From positions 1-44,426 of the forward strand of contig CAMWUJ010000018.1 in NCBI GenBank assembly GCA_947177405.1: a stretch of 44,426 bases of DNA, read 5' to 3'. The DNA is from an uncultured Porphyromonadaceae bacterium. Lineage in GTDB: Bacteria > Bacteroidota > Bacteroidia > Bacteroidales > Muribaculaceae. Positions 31,095-40,001 of the stretch are shown here, one piece after another (position 1 is the first letter of the stretch; every line of letters starts with the position of its first letter). The notes beneath the pieces were generated by a model, which saw only the letters and a program-made list of their open reading frames with translations, made no database searches and was not told the origin of the DNA. Both the position numbers and the translations under genes were made by a program.

Positions 31095-32027
31095 ATGAAA
31101 GAAACAAACAATCAAGAATTCGAATATCGCGGCTTCTGCATCAATGGCTTCCTGATGATATTCTTCACTTTTATCCTTATCCCTCTCCTTATCGGCCTAT
31201 GCATATGGAAAGGACAGGATGCTGAAAATGTAGCTCCCTTCATTATCTGTGCAATCATTCTCTTTATTATCTTCATCATCGGATGTTCGGGATATTTTGT
31301 GCAAGAGCCTAATGTGGCCCGGGTTATGATCTTCTTCGGGAAATATAAAGGTACTTGCAAAAAAGTGGGCTATTATTGGGTCAATCCCTTCCTTAACCGC
31401 AAGAAGCTCTCCCTCCGAATCCGCAACATGGATATCGAGCCGATAAAGGTGAACGATAAGATCGGCAACCCGGTGCTTATCGGCATGGTGCTGGTATGGC
31501 GCATCCGTGACACATATAAAGTAGTTTTTGATCTTGACTCGCAAAGCCTCGGTGGACAAAACACTATCAACAATATGGCACTTGACCATTTCGTACGCAT
31601 CCAGAGTGATGCCGCGCTGCGTGAAGTAACCGGTCATTTCGCCTACGATCAGACCGACTCCAACGATCCTAACGAGTTGACCCTGCGCGATTCAGGCAGC
31701 GAAATAAGCGACCTTCTTGAAAAGAAGATCAACGAACGCCTTGCCATGGCAGGTATGGAAGTGGTAGAGGCACGCATCAATTATCTTGCATACGCTCCCG
31801 AAATTGCTGCCGTTATGCTCCGTCGTCAGCAGGCTTCGGCAATAATCACAGCACGTGAGAAGATTGTGGAAGGTGCGGTATCGATGGTTGAGATGGCGCT
31901 TTCCACACTTGAAAGCAAAGATGTGGTAAAACTCTCCAACGACCAAAAAGCCTCAATGGTTGGAAATCTACTTGCTGTGCTTTGTGCCGACGAGCCACTC
32001 ACACCCACTCTTAACGCCAACGTGTAA
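31095..32027 (+). CDS. SPFH-domain membrane protein
   Basis: The 310-residue protein has two N-terminal membrane segments (about 16-38 and 47-68) and an SPFH/band-7 domain from about 70, with VARVMIFFGKYKGTCKKVGYYWVNPF, and a C-terminal helical part with YAPEIAAVMLRRQQASAIITAREKIVEGA. SPFH proteins form membrane-bound ring or microdomain assemblies; the client here is not known. The C-terminus after residue 250 resembles members annotated as stomatin-like. No FtsH or NfeD gene is adjacent. Confidence 0.85.
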   Translation: MKETNNQEFEYRGFCINGFLMIFFTFILIPLLIGLCIWKGQDAENVAPFIICAIILFIIFIIGCSGYFVQEPNVARVMIFFGKYKGTCKKVGYYWVNPFLNRKKLSLRIRNMDIEPIKVNDKIGNPVLIGMVLVWRIRDTYKVVFDLDSQSLGGQNTINNMALDHFVRIQSDAALREVTGHFAYDQTDSNDPNELTLRDSGSEISDLLEKKINERLAMAGMEVVEARINYLAYAPEIAAVMLRRQQASAIITAREKIVEGAVSMVEMALSTLESKDVVKLSNDQKASMVGNLLAVLCADEPLTPTLNANV

Positions 32028-32069
32028 TTACGAAATGGTATAGAATCAGATTTCTCCCTCTTACAATTA

Positions 32070-32131
32070 AATTTCTCCTATATAAACGGGGTCGAGCAAA
32101 TTTGCCCGACCCCGTTTATATAGGAGAAATT
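32070..32131. terminator. Long perfect inverted repeat, bidirectional terminator
   Basis: 25-base arms at 32070-32094 and 32107-32131 are exact complements and enclose AGCAAATTTGCC, which can pair further. It lies between the convergent SPFH and channel genes and has A/T tracts on both sides. Confidence 0.88.
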
Positions 32132-32140
32132 ATATTTATT

Positions 32141-33001
32141 TCATTTGGTTGCATTTTTCTCCGAATTGTCCTTCTCGATATTTTTGGCCTGGGCAGTGGC
32201 CGCCTCCACTATCTTATCCTCCTGGGCGCTGGAATCCTTGTCCATTCCATCGGGATGATTCTTCACGTATTCATGATAAGCAGTTATGAATGAAAGCGTA
32301 CTACCGTTCTGCTTCGACTCCTTGTTGCGTTGAGTGATAATATTTGTCACATATACCGTGAAGATCGGAAACATCATCATGCCCAAAGCTGCCAACAATA
32401 CCGACAATACACGTCCTACACCAGTCACTGCCGTAATATTGGATCCTACCGTGGTCACATCCATAGCCGCCCACCACAACGCATCGGAATAAACATTCAC
32501 TAAAGGATTCACCCCGGTCTCAAACAAATAGAACGTCAGACTCGCGAAATAGACAGTGGAGAAAAGGATGATTATGTAGGTGAAGAAGAGACCGGTGGCC
32601 TTGTTATATGTGAACCAGCTCACCACTATCGCCAAAGCGTATCCTCCTCGTATCAACGGCATATATCTAATCAGATAAGACACCTCCTGCGACAACTGAA
32701 TGCCGTAATGATATATTATGGCTTGATAAGGAATCGAGACAAGCAGGAAAATCAGATTGGTCCAGAAAAACCTCCAACGGTTTTTCGATACTCCCAATTC
32801 GATAAAAAAGGCCAATATGAATACCATGCAGATCCAGAACTGCCATTTCTGGAAATTATACTCCTCATAAAAGTTCGTATTCTTGAAACTGTCGTATGAG
32901 ATCATTCCTATCAGAATCAATGAAAGGACAAGAACAATGATATGAAGCAGCATCAGGATTCCTCTCTTCCTGAAAAAAGCTCCGAATTCCGATTTATTCA
33001 T
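32141..33001 (-). CDS. Potassium-channel-like membrane protein with unusual filter
   Basis: The 286-residue protein has four or five N-terminal membrane segments, then a pore-loop region ALWWAAMDVTTVGSNI followed by a final membrane helix, as in ion channels of the voltage-gated-like type. The filter reads TTVGSN at 183-188 instead of TVGYGD. The C-terminal 60 residues are charged and cytoplasmic (KDSSAQEDKIVEAATAQ). The ion it passes cannot be deduced. Confidence 0.7.
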   Translation of the reverse strand: MNKSEFGAFFRKRGILMLLHIIVLVLSLILIGMISYDSFKNTNFYEEYNFQKWQFWICMVFILAFFIELGVSKNRWRFFWTNLIFLLVSIPYQAIIYHYGIQLSQEVSYLIRYMPLIRGGYALAIVVSWFTYNKATGLFFTYIIILFSTVYFASLTFYLFETGVNPLVNVYSDALWWAAMDVTTVGSNITAVTGVGRVLSVLLAALGMMMFPIFTVYVTNIITQRNKESKQNGSTLSFITAYHEYVKNHPDGMDKDSSAQEDKIVEAATAQAKNIEKDNSEKNATK

Positions 33002-33171
33002 AGTCTTTATAAAATTTTTATTTTTAAATGAGCAATATTAGCAATTAAACCATTATATCTTTAAAAACGTTAATTTTTATAAAGGGTTCAAATCAATTCT
33101 TTCTCCTTTTTTAAATGGATAGGATGCAGCTATCTTACTTTTAAAAGAATAATCTATAAAAACACCAATAT

Positions 33172-34137
33172 ATGGCACAACTTTATACACCAACACAAGT
33201 GGTAAAAGAATTTCCACGCACCTGCCTGAGAGGAATAGGCCAGGTGATGTTCCAAGACAATATGTGGACCGGACTGTTATTCACCATCGGTATTTTCTGG
33301 GGCGCCTACGCAGAGGGGAGTCCGGCAGTGGCATGGGGCCTGGTGGTAGGCGCTGTTGTCTCCACCCTCACAGGTTATATCCTTCAGCTTCCCGATAAAA
33401 ATGGAGCGCAAGGTCTATGGGGATTTAACGGCTGCCTTGTAGGATGCGCCTTCCCCACATTCCTCGGTAATACCGTATGGATGTGGATAGCGCTCGTGAT
33501 TTGCTCGGCAATGACAATCTGGGTACAGTCAGGTCTTGACAATGTGCTTGGTAAATGGAAACTAAGCGCCTTTACTTTCCCGTTTGTGCTCTCCACATGG
33601 TTCTTCCTTCTTGCCGCCCGTCTTTTCAACGGCATTCCACCGGTAAATATGGGCAGTCCTGACTTTCCTCATGGTCTGCACGATGCCCTGAATATGGGAT
33701 TCGGTGACCTCGTGGTGTATTGGCTAAAGGGTATCGCACAGGTATTCCTCATCAATAACTGGGTGACCGGTATATTCTTCCTCGCCGCCTTGGCCGTGAG
33801 CAGCGTCAGAGCCGCAGTATGGGCCGCTGTTTCTTCGGCAATAGCCTTGGCCACGGTAATCATCTGGCAAGGCCCGGGCGCTGATATCTCACAAGGCCTT
33901 TATGGGTTCAGCGCGGTGCTGACCGGTATAGCTTTAGGTGCCACATTCTGTAACTTTACTTGGAAAGCCGCCATTTGGACCGTGATTGGTGTTTTCATCA
34001 CCGTATTCATCCAGGCTGCCATGAACGCATTTTTCGCCCCGATCGGTCTCCCCACTCTTACCGGACCTTTCTGCGTTGCAACATGGTTATTCCTGCTTCC
34101 GGCTTATGAATTCCTGCAACCTAAATCTTCGAACTAA
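33172..34137 (+). CDS. Urea transporter (UT family)
   Basis: The 321-residue protein has about ten membrane segments in two related halves, with LRGIGQVMFQDNMWTGLLFT and GIAQVFLINNWVTGIFFL as the matching repeat starts and LWGFNGCLVGCAFPTFLG / LYGFSAVLTGIALGATF as the second pair. This is the urea channel fold. It fits supply of urea to the urease encoded 4 kb away, although the strands differ. The MFS gene follows after 30 bases, probably in the same transcript. Confidence 0.9.
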   Translation: MAQLYTPTQVVKEFPRTCLRGIGQVMFQDNMWTGLLFTIGIFWGAYAEGSPAVAWGLVVGAVVSTLTGYILQLPDKNGAQGLWGFNGCLVGCAFPTFLGNTVWMWIALVICSAMTIWVQSGLDNVLGKWKLSAFTFPFVLSTWFFLLAARLFNGIPPVNMGSPDFPHGLHDALNMGFGDLVVYWLKGIAQVFLINNWVTGIFFLAALAVSSVRAAVWAAVSSAIALATVIIWQGPGADISQGLYGFSAVLTGIALGATFCNFTWKAAIWTVIGVFITVFIQAAMNAFFAPIGLPTLTGPFCVATWLFLLPAYEFLQPKSSN

Positions 34138-34167
34138 AGAATTATCAAAACCTCTAACTGTATTATT

Positions 34168-35571
34168 ATGCAGAACATAAATACTATGCCTCTCACGTGG
34201 AGGCATATTTTCATTGTAACGGTGGCCTCGCTTGGTCAGTTGATCGGGACGGCGGTCGCCACTGTGGCAGGCGTCATCATCCCGATGATGAATATCCTTG
34301 CCCATCCCGAACTCTCCACTTTCATGCAAGGCCTGATCGGATGCGTGGATCTGATCGGTATAGCCATAGGATCGGTGATCTTCGGATCGTTAAGCGACAA
34401 ATACGGCTACCTCTTCTTCTTCCGCTTCTGTCCGGCCCTCATATTGGCTGCGTCGTTGGTGGCGATATTTGTGCCGAATGTGACTGTGCTCACCGTCGCC
34501 CTCTTTGTGGTCGGTCTCGGAATCGGAGGAGAGTATAGTCTTGACTCCGGCTACGTTTCGGTTCTTATGCCGGTAAAATATCGCGCCTTGATGGTCGGTG
34601 TCACCAAGACTGCATCGGCATTGGGAAATATCATTGCAGCCGGTGTGTGCTTCTGGATTATCATGGACACAAAGAATGCCGCCGACTGGAATTCTCTCAT
34701 GTGGATTGTCGCTGCAATCGCTGCACTGATGCTGGTGTTGCGGATTCGTTTTTATGAATCACCCAACTGGCTTCTGGCCCACGGCAAGGTGAAGGAAGCG
34801 GAGAAAGCCGTGCAGGATTTCCTCGGAAAAGATGTGATGATTCCCGTGCCCGACACACAGACACCCGGCGCCTCCCCCACTCCTCAGAAAGGGAAGGCCT
34901 CCGGTAACACAGCCTCCGACGGCCTGTTTTCCTTCATATTCCGCAATGGAAAAAGAGTGATACTATCCGGTGTGCCCTGGGCTTGCGAGGGCTTGGGGGT
35001 GTATGGTATCGGTGTATTTCTTCCGATTCTTGTAATGGCTCTCGGACTGCAACACACATCCCCCGGTGAACCCGAGATTTTCCATGTTGCATCATCTGTG
35101 GAGATCACCCTTTACATAAGCTGTATCATGCTTCCCGGCTTTATCATCGGTTTAAGGCTAATTAACAAGAATAAAAGTATCACCGCCATTCAGTCAGTTG
35201 GATTCTGGCTTTGCGCCCTCTCCCTGTTGGTGCTCCTGCTATCCTACCATTTACATTGGAATAAATGGATCTCTATCGGAGCGTTCATGGGCTTTGAGCT
35301 ATTCCTTAACATGGGTCCTCACCTCATCACATACGTACTTCCTCCAAAGGTCTATCCGGTAGAGACCCGTGGCGAAGGAGTGGGTATAGCGGCTGCGATC
35401 GGAAAGATAGGAGCTGTGCTCGGAGTTTTCTTTATCCCCGTGCTCCTGAAGGCGGGAGGCGCGATGCTTGTCCTGATCGTTTCCATTGCAGTGATGGCTG
35501 CAGGAGCTATTGTGACCAATATATATGGACATTTGGTGCATGACCAGGAAAATAACAAAGCCGCCTCATGA
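34168..35571 (+). CDS. MFS transporter, sugar/organic-acid type
   Basis: The 467-residue protein has twelve membrane segments with GSLSDKYGYLFFFR between segments 2 and 3 and VVGLGIGGEYSLDSGYVSVLMPVKYRALMVG, the pattern of the aromatic-acid/metabolite and sugar porter branches. A soluble loop of about 45 residues near the middle is Pro/Thr-rich. Cargo is unknown. Linkage to the urea transporter suggests import or export of a nitrogen metabolite, which is inference. Confidence 0.8.
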   Translation: MQNINTMPLTWRHIFIVTVASLGQLIGTAVATVAGVIIPMMNILAHPELSTFMQGLIGCVDLIGIAIGSVIFGSLSDKYGYLFFFRFCPALILAASLVAIFVPNVTVLTVALFVVGLGIGGEYSLDSGYVSVLMPVKYRALMVGVTKTASALGNIIAAGVCFWIIMDTKNAADWNSLMWIVAAIAALMLVLRIRFYESPNWLLAHGKVKEAEKAVQDFLGKDVMIPVPDTQTPGASPTPQKGKASGNTASDGLFSFIFRNGKRVILSGVPWACEGLGVYGIGVFLPILVMALGLQHTSPGEPEIFHVASSVEITLYISCIMLPGFIIGLRLINKNKSITAIQSVGFWLCALSLLVLLLSYHLHWNKWISIGAFMGFELFLNMGPHLITYVLPPKVYPVETRGEGVGIAAAIGKIGAVLGVFFIPVLLKAGGAMLVLIVSIAVMAAGAIVTNIYGHLVHDQENNKAAS

Positions 35572-35576
35572 TTTTA

Positions 35577-35607
35577 AAATGGCCACCTCGTTTTGAGGTG
35601 GCCATTT
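35577..35607. terminator. Bidirectional terminator after the MFS gene
   Basis: AAATGGCCACCTC (35577-35589) and GAGGTGGCCATTT (35595-35607) form a perfect 13-bp stem with a five-base loop. Confidence 0.9.
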
Positions 35608-35633
35608 ATTGTATATATCCGTATATAATACCT

Positions 35634-36380
35634 TTACTCCGGATGGTGTATCATCTCGATGTGTCCCACAGGAAGATCAGCGCTAAGCAAGAGTGGTATC
35701 CTGCTGCTTGCCGATACCTGTGCCTCTACAGGATAGCCGCTCATCGCGCCATGATAAGAGTATTCAAACGATACGGAATATGTAGGATATGTCACTCCTC
35801 CGACAGTATAAGTGGATTTACCATTATATGTCACTGAAACCCGCTGGTCGTATCCGCCTTCCACGGTGATGGGTATAGTAAATGTGCCGGGCGACATGGC
35901 ATCAAAATTTATCTCATGGAAGTAATAGAACATTCCCAACATATCAGCTGTCACATTCACAGCCTCCATCGTAGCTGCATCGGCATCGAGTGAGCCCTCC
36001 CCTTTTATGTTCTTGAAATTGGCAGGATCGTTGGGATTGTATTCACCTGAACGGTATTCCGCTACACGAGGCTTGCGATACCACCCGTTCTCATAAGTGA
36101 CAACCTCACGGCTAAGGCCGTTGCTTGGTTCCATTCTCGCATTAAGCTGGTCGGAAATGCAGAAGATACGTCCCTCCCAGGGGATACTGCTTCCGTCAAG
36201 AGTGGCTACAAAGCGGTCTCCCTCAGTATAAAGGGTGACTCTTCCATGGGCTATATTCACATCTACGAGTCCCCAACGGTAATTCACATCATATGGAATC
36301 TCCTGATATGGGAGGTTCACCTGAGCGTAAGCACCCGACGCTGCTACGCCGGCAAGAAGAAATAGTAATGTCTTTTTCAT
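35634..36380 (-). CDS. Exported DUF3108-like protein
   Basis: The 248-residue protein has a signal peptide (MKKTLLFLLAGVAASGAYAQ). The C-terminal half contains INFDAMSPGTFTIPITVEGG, YNGKSTYTVGG and SRIPLLLSADLPVGHI, the order of motifs I associate with DUF3108 envelope proteins. Its function is unknown. The N-terminal part has two Trp/Tyr-rich strands. It is convergent with the MFS gene. Confidence 0.6.
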   Translation of the reverse strand: MKKTLLFLLAGVAASGAYAQVNLPYQEIPYDVNYRWGLVDVNIAHGRVTLYTEGDRFVATLDGSSIPWEGRIFCISDQLNARMEPSNGLSREVVTYENGWYRKPRVAEYRSGEYNPNDPANFKNIKGEGSLDADAATMEAVNVTADMLGMFYYFHEINFDAMSPGTFTIPITVEGGYDQRVSVTYNGKSTYTVGGVTYPTYSVSFEYSYHGAMSGYPVEAQVSASSRIPLLLSADLPVGHIEMIHHPE

Positions 36381-36500
36381 AGTATAATTGATTTATAATT
36401 GATTTTGATCAGATGATCTATAACTTCGATATTATCTTTTATAATTAAAACAATCCGTATTCCCAAAGGTTATAAAAAACTTTAAAAATATCAAACTACC

Positions 36501-37010
36501 TCAGAACCTTATCTTGTTCTTATGGCGCGTGGCCTGAAATGATATCCTTTTCAGGATGAAAATCGGGATTGTGGCGCCGATAGCCATTCCAAGGAGGATG
36601 AAGAAGCAGGTGAGACCGTTGCTGGCAAAGAGATAAAAGTATTTGTCGAACATCCCCTCCGACGACCTATACATACACATCACCAGGCCGGCAAAAGTCT
36701 TGTAGGCATAGATTCCCGGAATCATTGGCAGCAGGGAAGGAAAAAGATATGTCTCGGCGGGTACCTTGGTGCGTGGAGAAAGCAAGACAGCCATTATTCC
36801 TATAAGAAATGAAGCAAGAGTAGTGGCGATCACAATATGGACATGAAGGTCAGTGCCATTCATGAGTAAAAATCGAAAAGAATGACCCGTGGCCGCTATT
36901 ATTCCACACCAAAGGAAAGCCTTCCTCGGAGGGCGGCTGATAGCCGCAAACCCGATGGCTGCAATCCCTGCAAACAAGGCATCCTGTAATAATTTAAATA
37001 TCAATTGCAT
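36501..37010 (-). CDS. ThrE-like exporter, small subunit (DUF3815)
   Basis: The 169-residue protein has five membrane segments and the pattern RPPRKAFLWCGIIAATGHSFRF and LLPMIPGIYAYKTFAGL, which correspond to the C-terminal half of ThrE threonine/serine exporters. In many bacteria ThrE is one protein of about 480 residues; here it is split. The partner gene ends 4 bases upstream. It probably exports threonine, serine or similar amino acids. Confidence 0.85.
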   Translation of the reverse strand: MQLIFKLLQDALFAGIAAIGFAAISRPPRKAFLWCGIIAATGHSFRFLLMNGTDLHVHIVIATTLASFLIGIMAVLLSPRTKVPAETYLFPSLLPMIPGIYAYKTFAGLVMCMYRSSEGMFDKYFYLFASNGLTCFFILLGMAIGATIPIFILKRISFQATRHKNKIRF

Positions 37011-37014
37011 ATTC

Positions 37015-37821
37015 TCAAAACATTTTAACCCCCATAAGTAGCATACCCAATCCGAGACCTATCGAAAGACAAAAAGTCAACACTATAGCATTCATAAGTC
37101 GTCCGAAGGCGCATATATAATGGCGGTCAAGCATATCGGAAAATGAATTTATAAATGGTATTCCGGGCACCAGATAAAGCACACTGGTTCCAATCGTGAC
37201 ATTAGGTGTTGCACTGAGTCCGAAAAGAGAATCTCCGGCGGCAAGAACAGTTGAAAGAAATGCACAGGCAATCACAGTGAGACGATAATCCACACCTTTA
37301 TTCGACAATACTATTTTCAAGGCATAACCTGCGAAGGTGGCTACAAAGACTATAGCCATAGCCATCAGGTCACCATCAAAAAGCCTGCAGAAAGCGGCAT
37401 TGGCACAGGAAACAATAAACGGGAGATTGAAGAGATTATTATAGGGTGCATTAATCAGCCGTTCGAGCACCTCGGAGGCCTCCTCAAAGCCGATTTTTCC
37501 ATCAGCTATCTGCCAGCTGAGCTTGCTGAGCATGGTATTGAGCTCAAAACTTATCGGGCCCTCTCCTATTGATGTGATGGCTGTCACCACATCATGATAA
37601 TCGCAATCGCGCACCGTGAGATGGATATGACGGGGAAGGATGGTAACTTCCACCGTCATGCCGTATGCCTCGGCTATACGGGATATATTTTTCTCAAGCC
37701 GGATACAAGTGCTTGCACTGGTGAAGAGTGCAGAGCTATATTTGGCAAGAAATGCACACATCTCGGAGGCCGGGATGGTGCATTTCTTAATATCACATTC
37801 ATTTATGAGAGTTTCAGTCAT
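37015..37821 (-). CDS. ThrE-like exporter, large subunit (DUF1212)
   Basis: The 268-residue protein has a soluble N-terminal region (about 1-125) and five membrane segments, with LVPGIPFINSFSDMLDRHYICAFGRLMNA in the C-terminal third. This is the N-terminal half of ThrE. It is translationally coupled to the small gene upstream by a 4-base overlap and to the second half downstream. The soluble part is regulatory or protease-like in some proposals, not established. Confidence 0.87.
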   Translation of the reverse strand: MTETLINECDIKKCTIPASEMCAFLAKYSSALFTSASTCIRLEKNISRIAEAYGMTVEVTILPRHIHLTVRDCDYHDVVTAITSIGEGPISFELNTMLSKLSWQIADGKIGFEEASEVLERLINAPYNNLFNLPFIVSCANAAFCRLFDGDLMAMAIVFVATFAGYALKIVLSNKGVDYRLTVIACAFLSTVLAAGDSLFGLSATPNVTIGTSVLYLVPGIPFINSFSDMLDRHYICAFGRLMNAIVLTFCLSIGLGLGMLLMGVKMF

Positions 37822-38042
37822 AATTCTTCTTCATACTCGATTATGTCGCTGTCATGGTGGATAGTAATATCACCGGGGACATAGATTTCATCACTTTCAG
37901 TCCCCATTTCTACAATATGATGCGAAGGCCGGGATAAAAGACTCACTTTCCCGTGATGTTTCCCTCCGGTCATAAAATAATCAATAATGACAGCGACCGC
38001 AAACAAGGCGATCAATATCCAGATAATCATTGTGGTTTCCAT
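37818..38042 (-). CDS. Small single-span membrane protein
   Basis: The 74-residue protein has one membrane helix (about 5-25) followed by a short acidic tail. It overlaps the ThrE-like gene by 4 bases, so translation is coupled. No family is recognised. It could be an accessory of the exporter. Confidence 0.6.
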   Translation of the reverse strand: METTMIIWILIALFAVAVIIDYFMTGGKHHGKVSLLSRPSHHIVEMGTESDEIYVPGDITIHHDSDIIEYEEEL

Positions 38043-38170
38043 AGCTTTCGTTTTTATAATTTCAATAATCAGGATTCATTCCCGATTGATATGACACTAA
38101 TACAAGTGTGTCTCTTAAATTATAACAACTGAAAAGCCGGAATTTCCTCAGAATTATCCGTATTCACCTG

Positions 38171-39133
38171 TCATCTCCATGGAAATTCCGGAGGCACAGG
38201 CTTTCCCTTAACTTCCATTCTCACGGATGAGCAGAACTCTCTCACGATCTTTTTAACCGGACCGGGTTCCATACCCAACACTTTGAAGAGCAACCCGGCA
38301 TTGTTGGGAAGATGAGTGATTCCAACTGCGATCTTCTTTTCACGGTCGATATATACCGGTGTTTTCTCGTAGATACGGTCGGCATGATCTTTAGGAGTCA
38401 TCACAATCACATTGGCAAATACATCGAATTGATTCATCACACCCAACTGTCGTACAGGCACCACATTGGGATCGATCACAAACTTCTCACGGAACAGCTG
38501 TCGGCCATCGGGACGCTCACCGTGGCTGCATACCGAGAGGATATCGAATTCAAATAATTCTCCATCCTTATAGTATTTACGCCCACCCATATAGATCTCG
38601 GAATAGAACACGGTTGCCGTGGGATGGACGCACAGACGGGTATCACTGATAAATCTCGTGTGGCGGCATGGTATCACGGGTTCGGGCATGAACTCAAGAT
38701 ATGCTCCCTCTTCGAGCACGATATTCTGGATCATGCCCGAATAGTTGAACTTCATCTCTGCCAGCTTGGTGGCCGCTCCGGTCGAAACCCATGCGAAAGC
38801 ATCTTTTCTCACCGTTATATCCTGCTGATATCTGTCGCCGTCCACATTGGGTCCACCCGAAGAAAGGATATAGAGACAAGGCATCTCGGGCATCTCCTCA
38901 TCGAAATAAAGTTCTTGCTGAGCAATAAGCGGCACTCTTCTGTCGAGATCTCGCAATATGCTTTTCCCCTGAGAGTCAAGCTCGAATCCCAGACGCAAAT
39001 AGCCATGCTTGCCCGGAGCTCCCACGTACATCTGCGGAGGCTCCTTTAGATAAGGCTGCATCTCCCGGGCCGTAGAGAAATCCACCTCAGGGATTGTAAG
39101 ATCCTTTAATCTTTCATTAGGGTCTATTGCCAT
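38171..39133 (-). CDS. ureD: Urease accessory protein UreD (UreH)
   Basis: The 320-residue protein has SSGGPNVDGDRYQQDITV and AFAWVSTGAATKLAEMKF, the GG-x-GD and the T-x-A-A-x-K segments of UreD, then LEFMPEPVIPCRHTRF. UreD forms the scaffold through which UreF and UreG deliver nickel to apo-urease. In this genome it is separated from ureG by a 193-base palindromic element instead of direct linkage. The sequence looks complete. Confidence 0.92.
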   Translation of the reverse strand: MAIDPNERLKDLTIPEVDFSTAREMQPYLKEPPQMYVGAPGKHGYLRLGFELDSQGKSILRDLDRRVPLIAQQELYFDEEMPEMPCLYILSSGGPNVDGDRYQQDITVRKDAFAWVSTGAATKLAEMKFNYSGMIQNIVLEEGAYLEFMPEPVIPCRHTRFISDTRLCVHPTATVFYSEIYMGGRKYYKDGELFEFDILSVCSHGERPDGRQLFREKFVIDPNVVPVRQLGVMNQFDVFANVIVMTPKDHADRIYEKTPVYIDREKKIAVGITHLPNNAGLLFKVLGMEPGPVKKIVREFCSSVRMEVKGKPVPPEFPWR

Positions 39134-39140
39134 AGATATA

Positions 39141-39333
39141 GAAGTTGTTTAAACTTATTTACGAATGTTAATATGAAATTGTTTTTACCTTCTTTTATTA
39201 ACCCTTGCGGATCTTTTGGGCTGCTTTTGTCTCTCTCATCGGCACCAACCGAGAGGTTGCTGCCTCTTCGAGAACCAAAATCAGCTCCAAAATATCTCGC
39301 AATTGTTAATAAAAAATAAGTTTAAACAACTTC
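39141..39333. mobile_element. MITE-like palindromic element between ureG and ureD
   Basis: The 193-base segment is bounded by 20-bp inverted repeats (39141-39160 and 39314-39333) that begin GAAGTTGTTTAAACTTA. The interior can fold into a hairpin (GGGCTGCTTTTG paired against CCAAAATCAGCTCC). It has no reading frame. A second copy, in opposite orientation and about 93% identical over 88 bases, lies at 44339-44426. A clear target duplication was not found. Confidence 0.7.
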
Positions 39334-39343
39334 ATTATATATT

Positions 39344-39970
39344 TTATCCCTCCTTCTTATCGAAGAGAGCCATCTTGAAGATAAGGTCAACCAATTCGTC
39401 GATACCCTCTCCTGTCATAGCATTAGTGAATACAAAAGGTTTGCCGGGTCGCATCAGTTTTGAGTCATGATCCATCACCTCAAGACTGGCATTTACGTAT
39501 GGAGCGAGATCGGTCTTATTGATCACGAGGATATCACTTTGGGAGATACCGGGACCATCCTTGCGAGGTATCTTATCGCCCGCAGCCACATCTATCACAT
39601 AAATAAAGAAATCCACCAACGCCGGACTGAAAGTGAGTGTCAGGTTGTCACCTCCCGATTCAATGAGAACGATATCGGTATCGGGAAATTTCTCCTCCAT
39701 CTCCTCTACGGCAGCGATATTCATCGAGGGATCCTCACGCACTGCCGTATGCGGACAAGCACCTGTTTCAACACCTATGATCTTATCTTCGGCGAGCACA
39801 CCCTTGAGGGTCTTGCGTACATGCTTGGCATCCTCTGTGGTCACTATATCATTGGTGATGATTAGCACTTTCTGGCCGAGTTCGAGCAATTTGGGAGTTA
39901 TGGCTTCGATGAGGGCTGTCTTGCCTGATCCTACAGGGCCGCCGACACCTATTCTACAAGTCTGTGACAT
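39344..39970 (-). CDS. ureG: Urease accessory GTPase
   Basis: The 208-residue protein has a P-loop GPVGSGKT (11-18), [16 protein letters not shown] with the nickel-binding Cys-Pro-His motif, LIESGGDNL and NKTDLAPYV as the G4 motif. UreG hydrolyses GTP to drive nickel delivery to urease. The length and motifs are standard. It lies 31 bases after ureF in the same operon. Confidence 0.97.
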   Translation of the reverse strand: MSQTCRIGVGGPVGSGKTALIEAITPKLLELGQKVLIITNDIVTTEDAKHVRKTLKGVLAEDKIIGVETGACPHTAVREDPSMNIAAVEEMEEKFPDTDIVLIESGGDNLTLTFSPALVDFFIYVIDVAAGDKIPRKDGPGISQSDILVINKTDLAPYVNASLEVMDHDSKLMRPGKPFVFTNAMTGEGIDELVDLIFKMALFDKKEG

Positions 39971-40001
39971 ATCTTATTTTATTATTTTCCTTTTATAAAA
40001 T

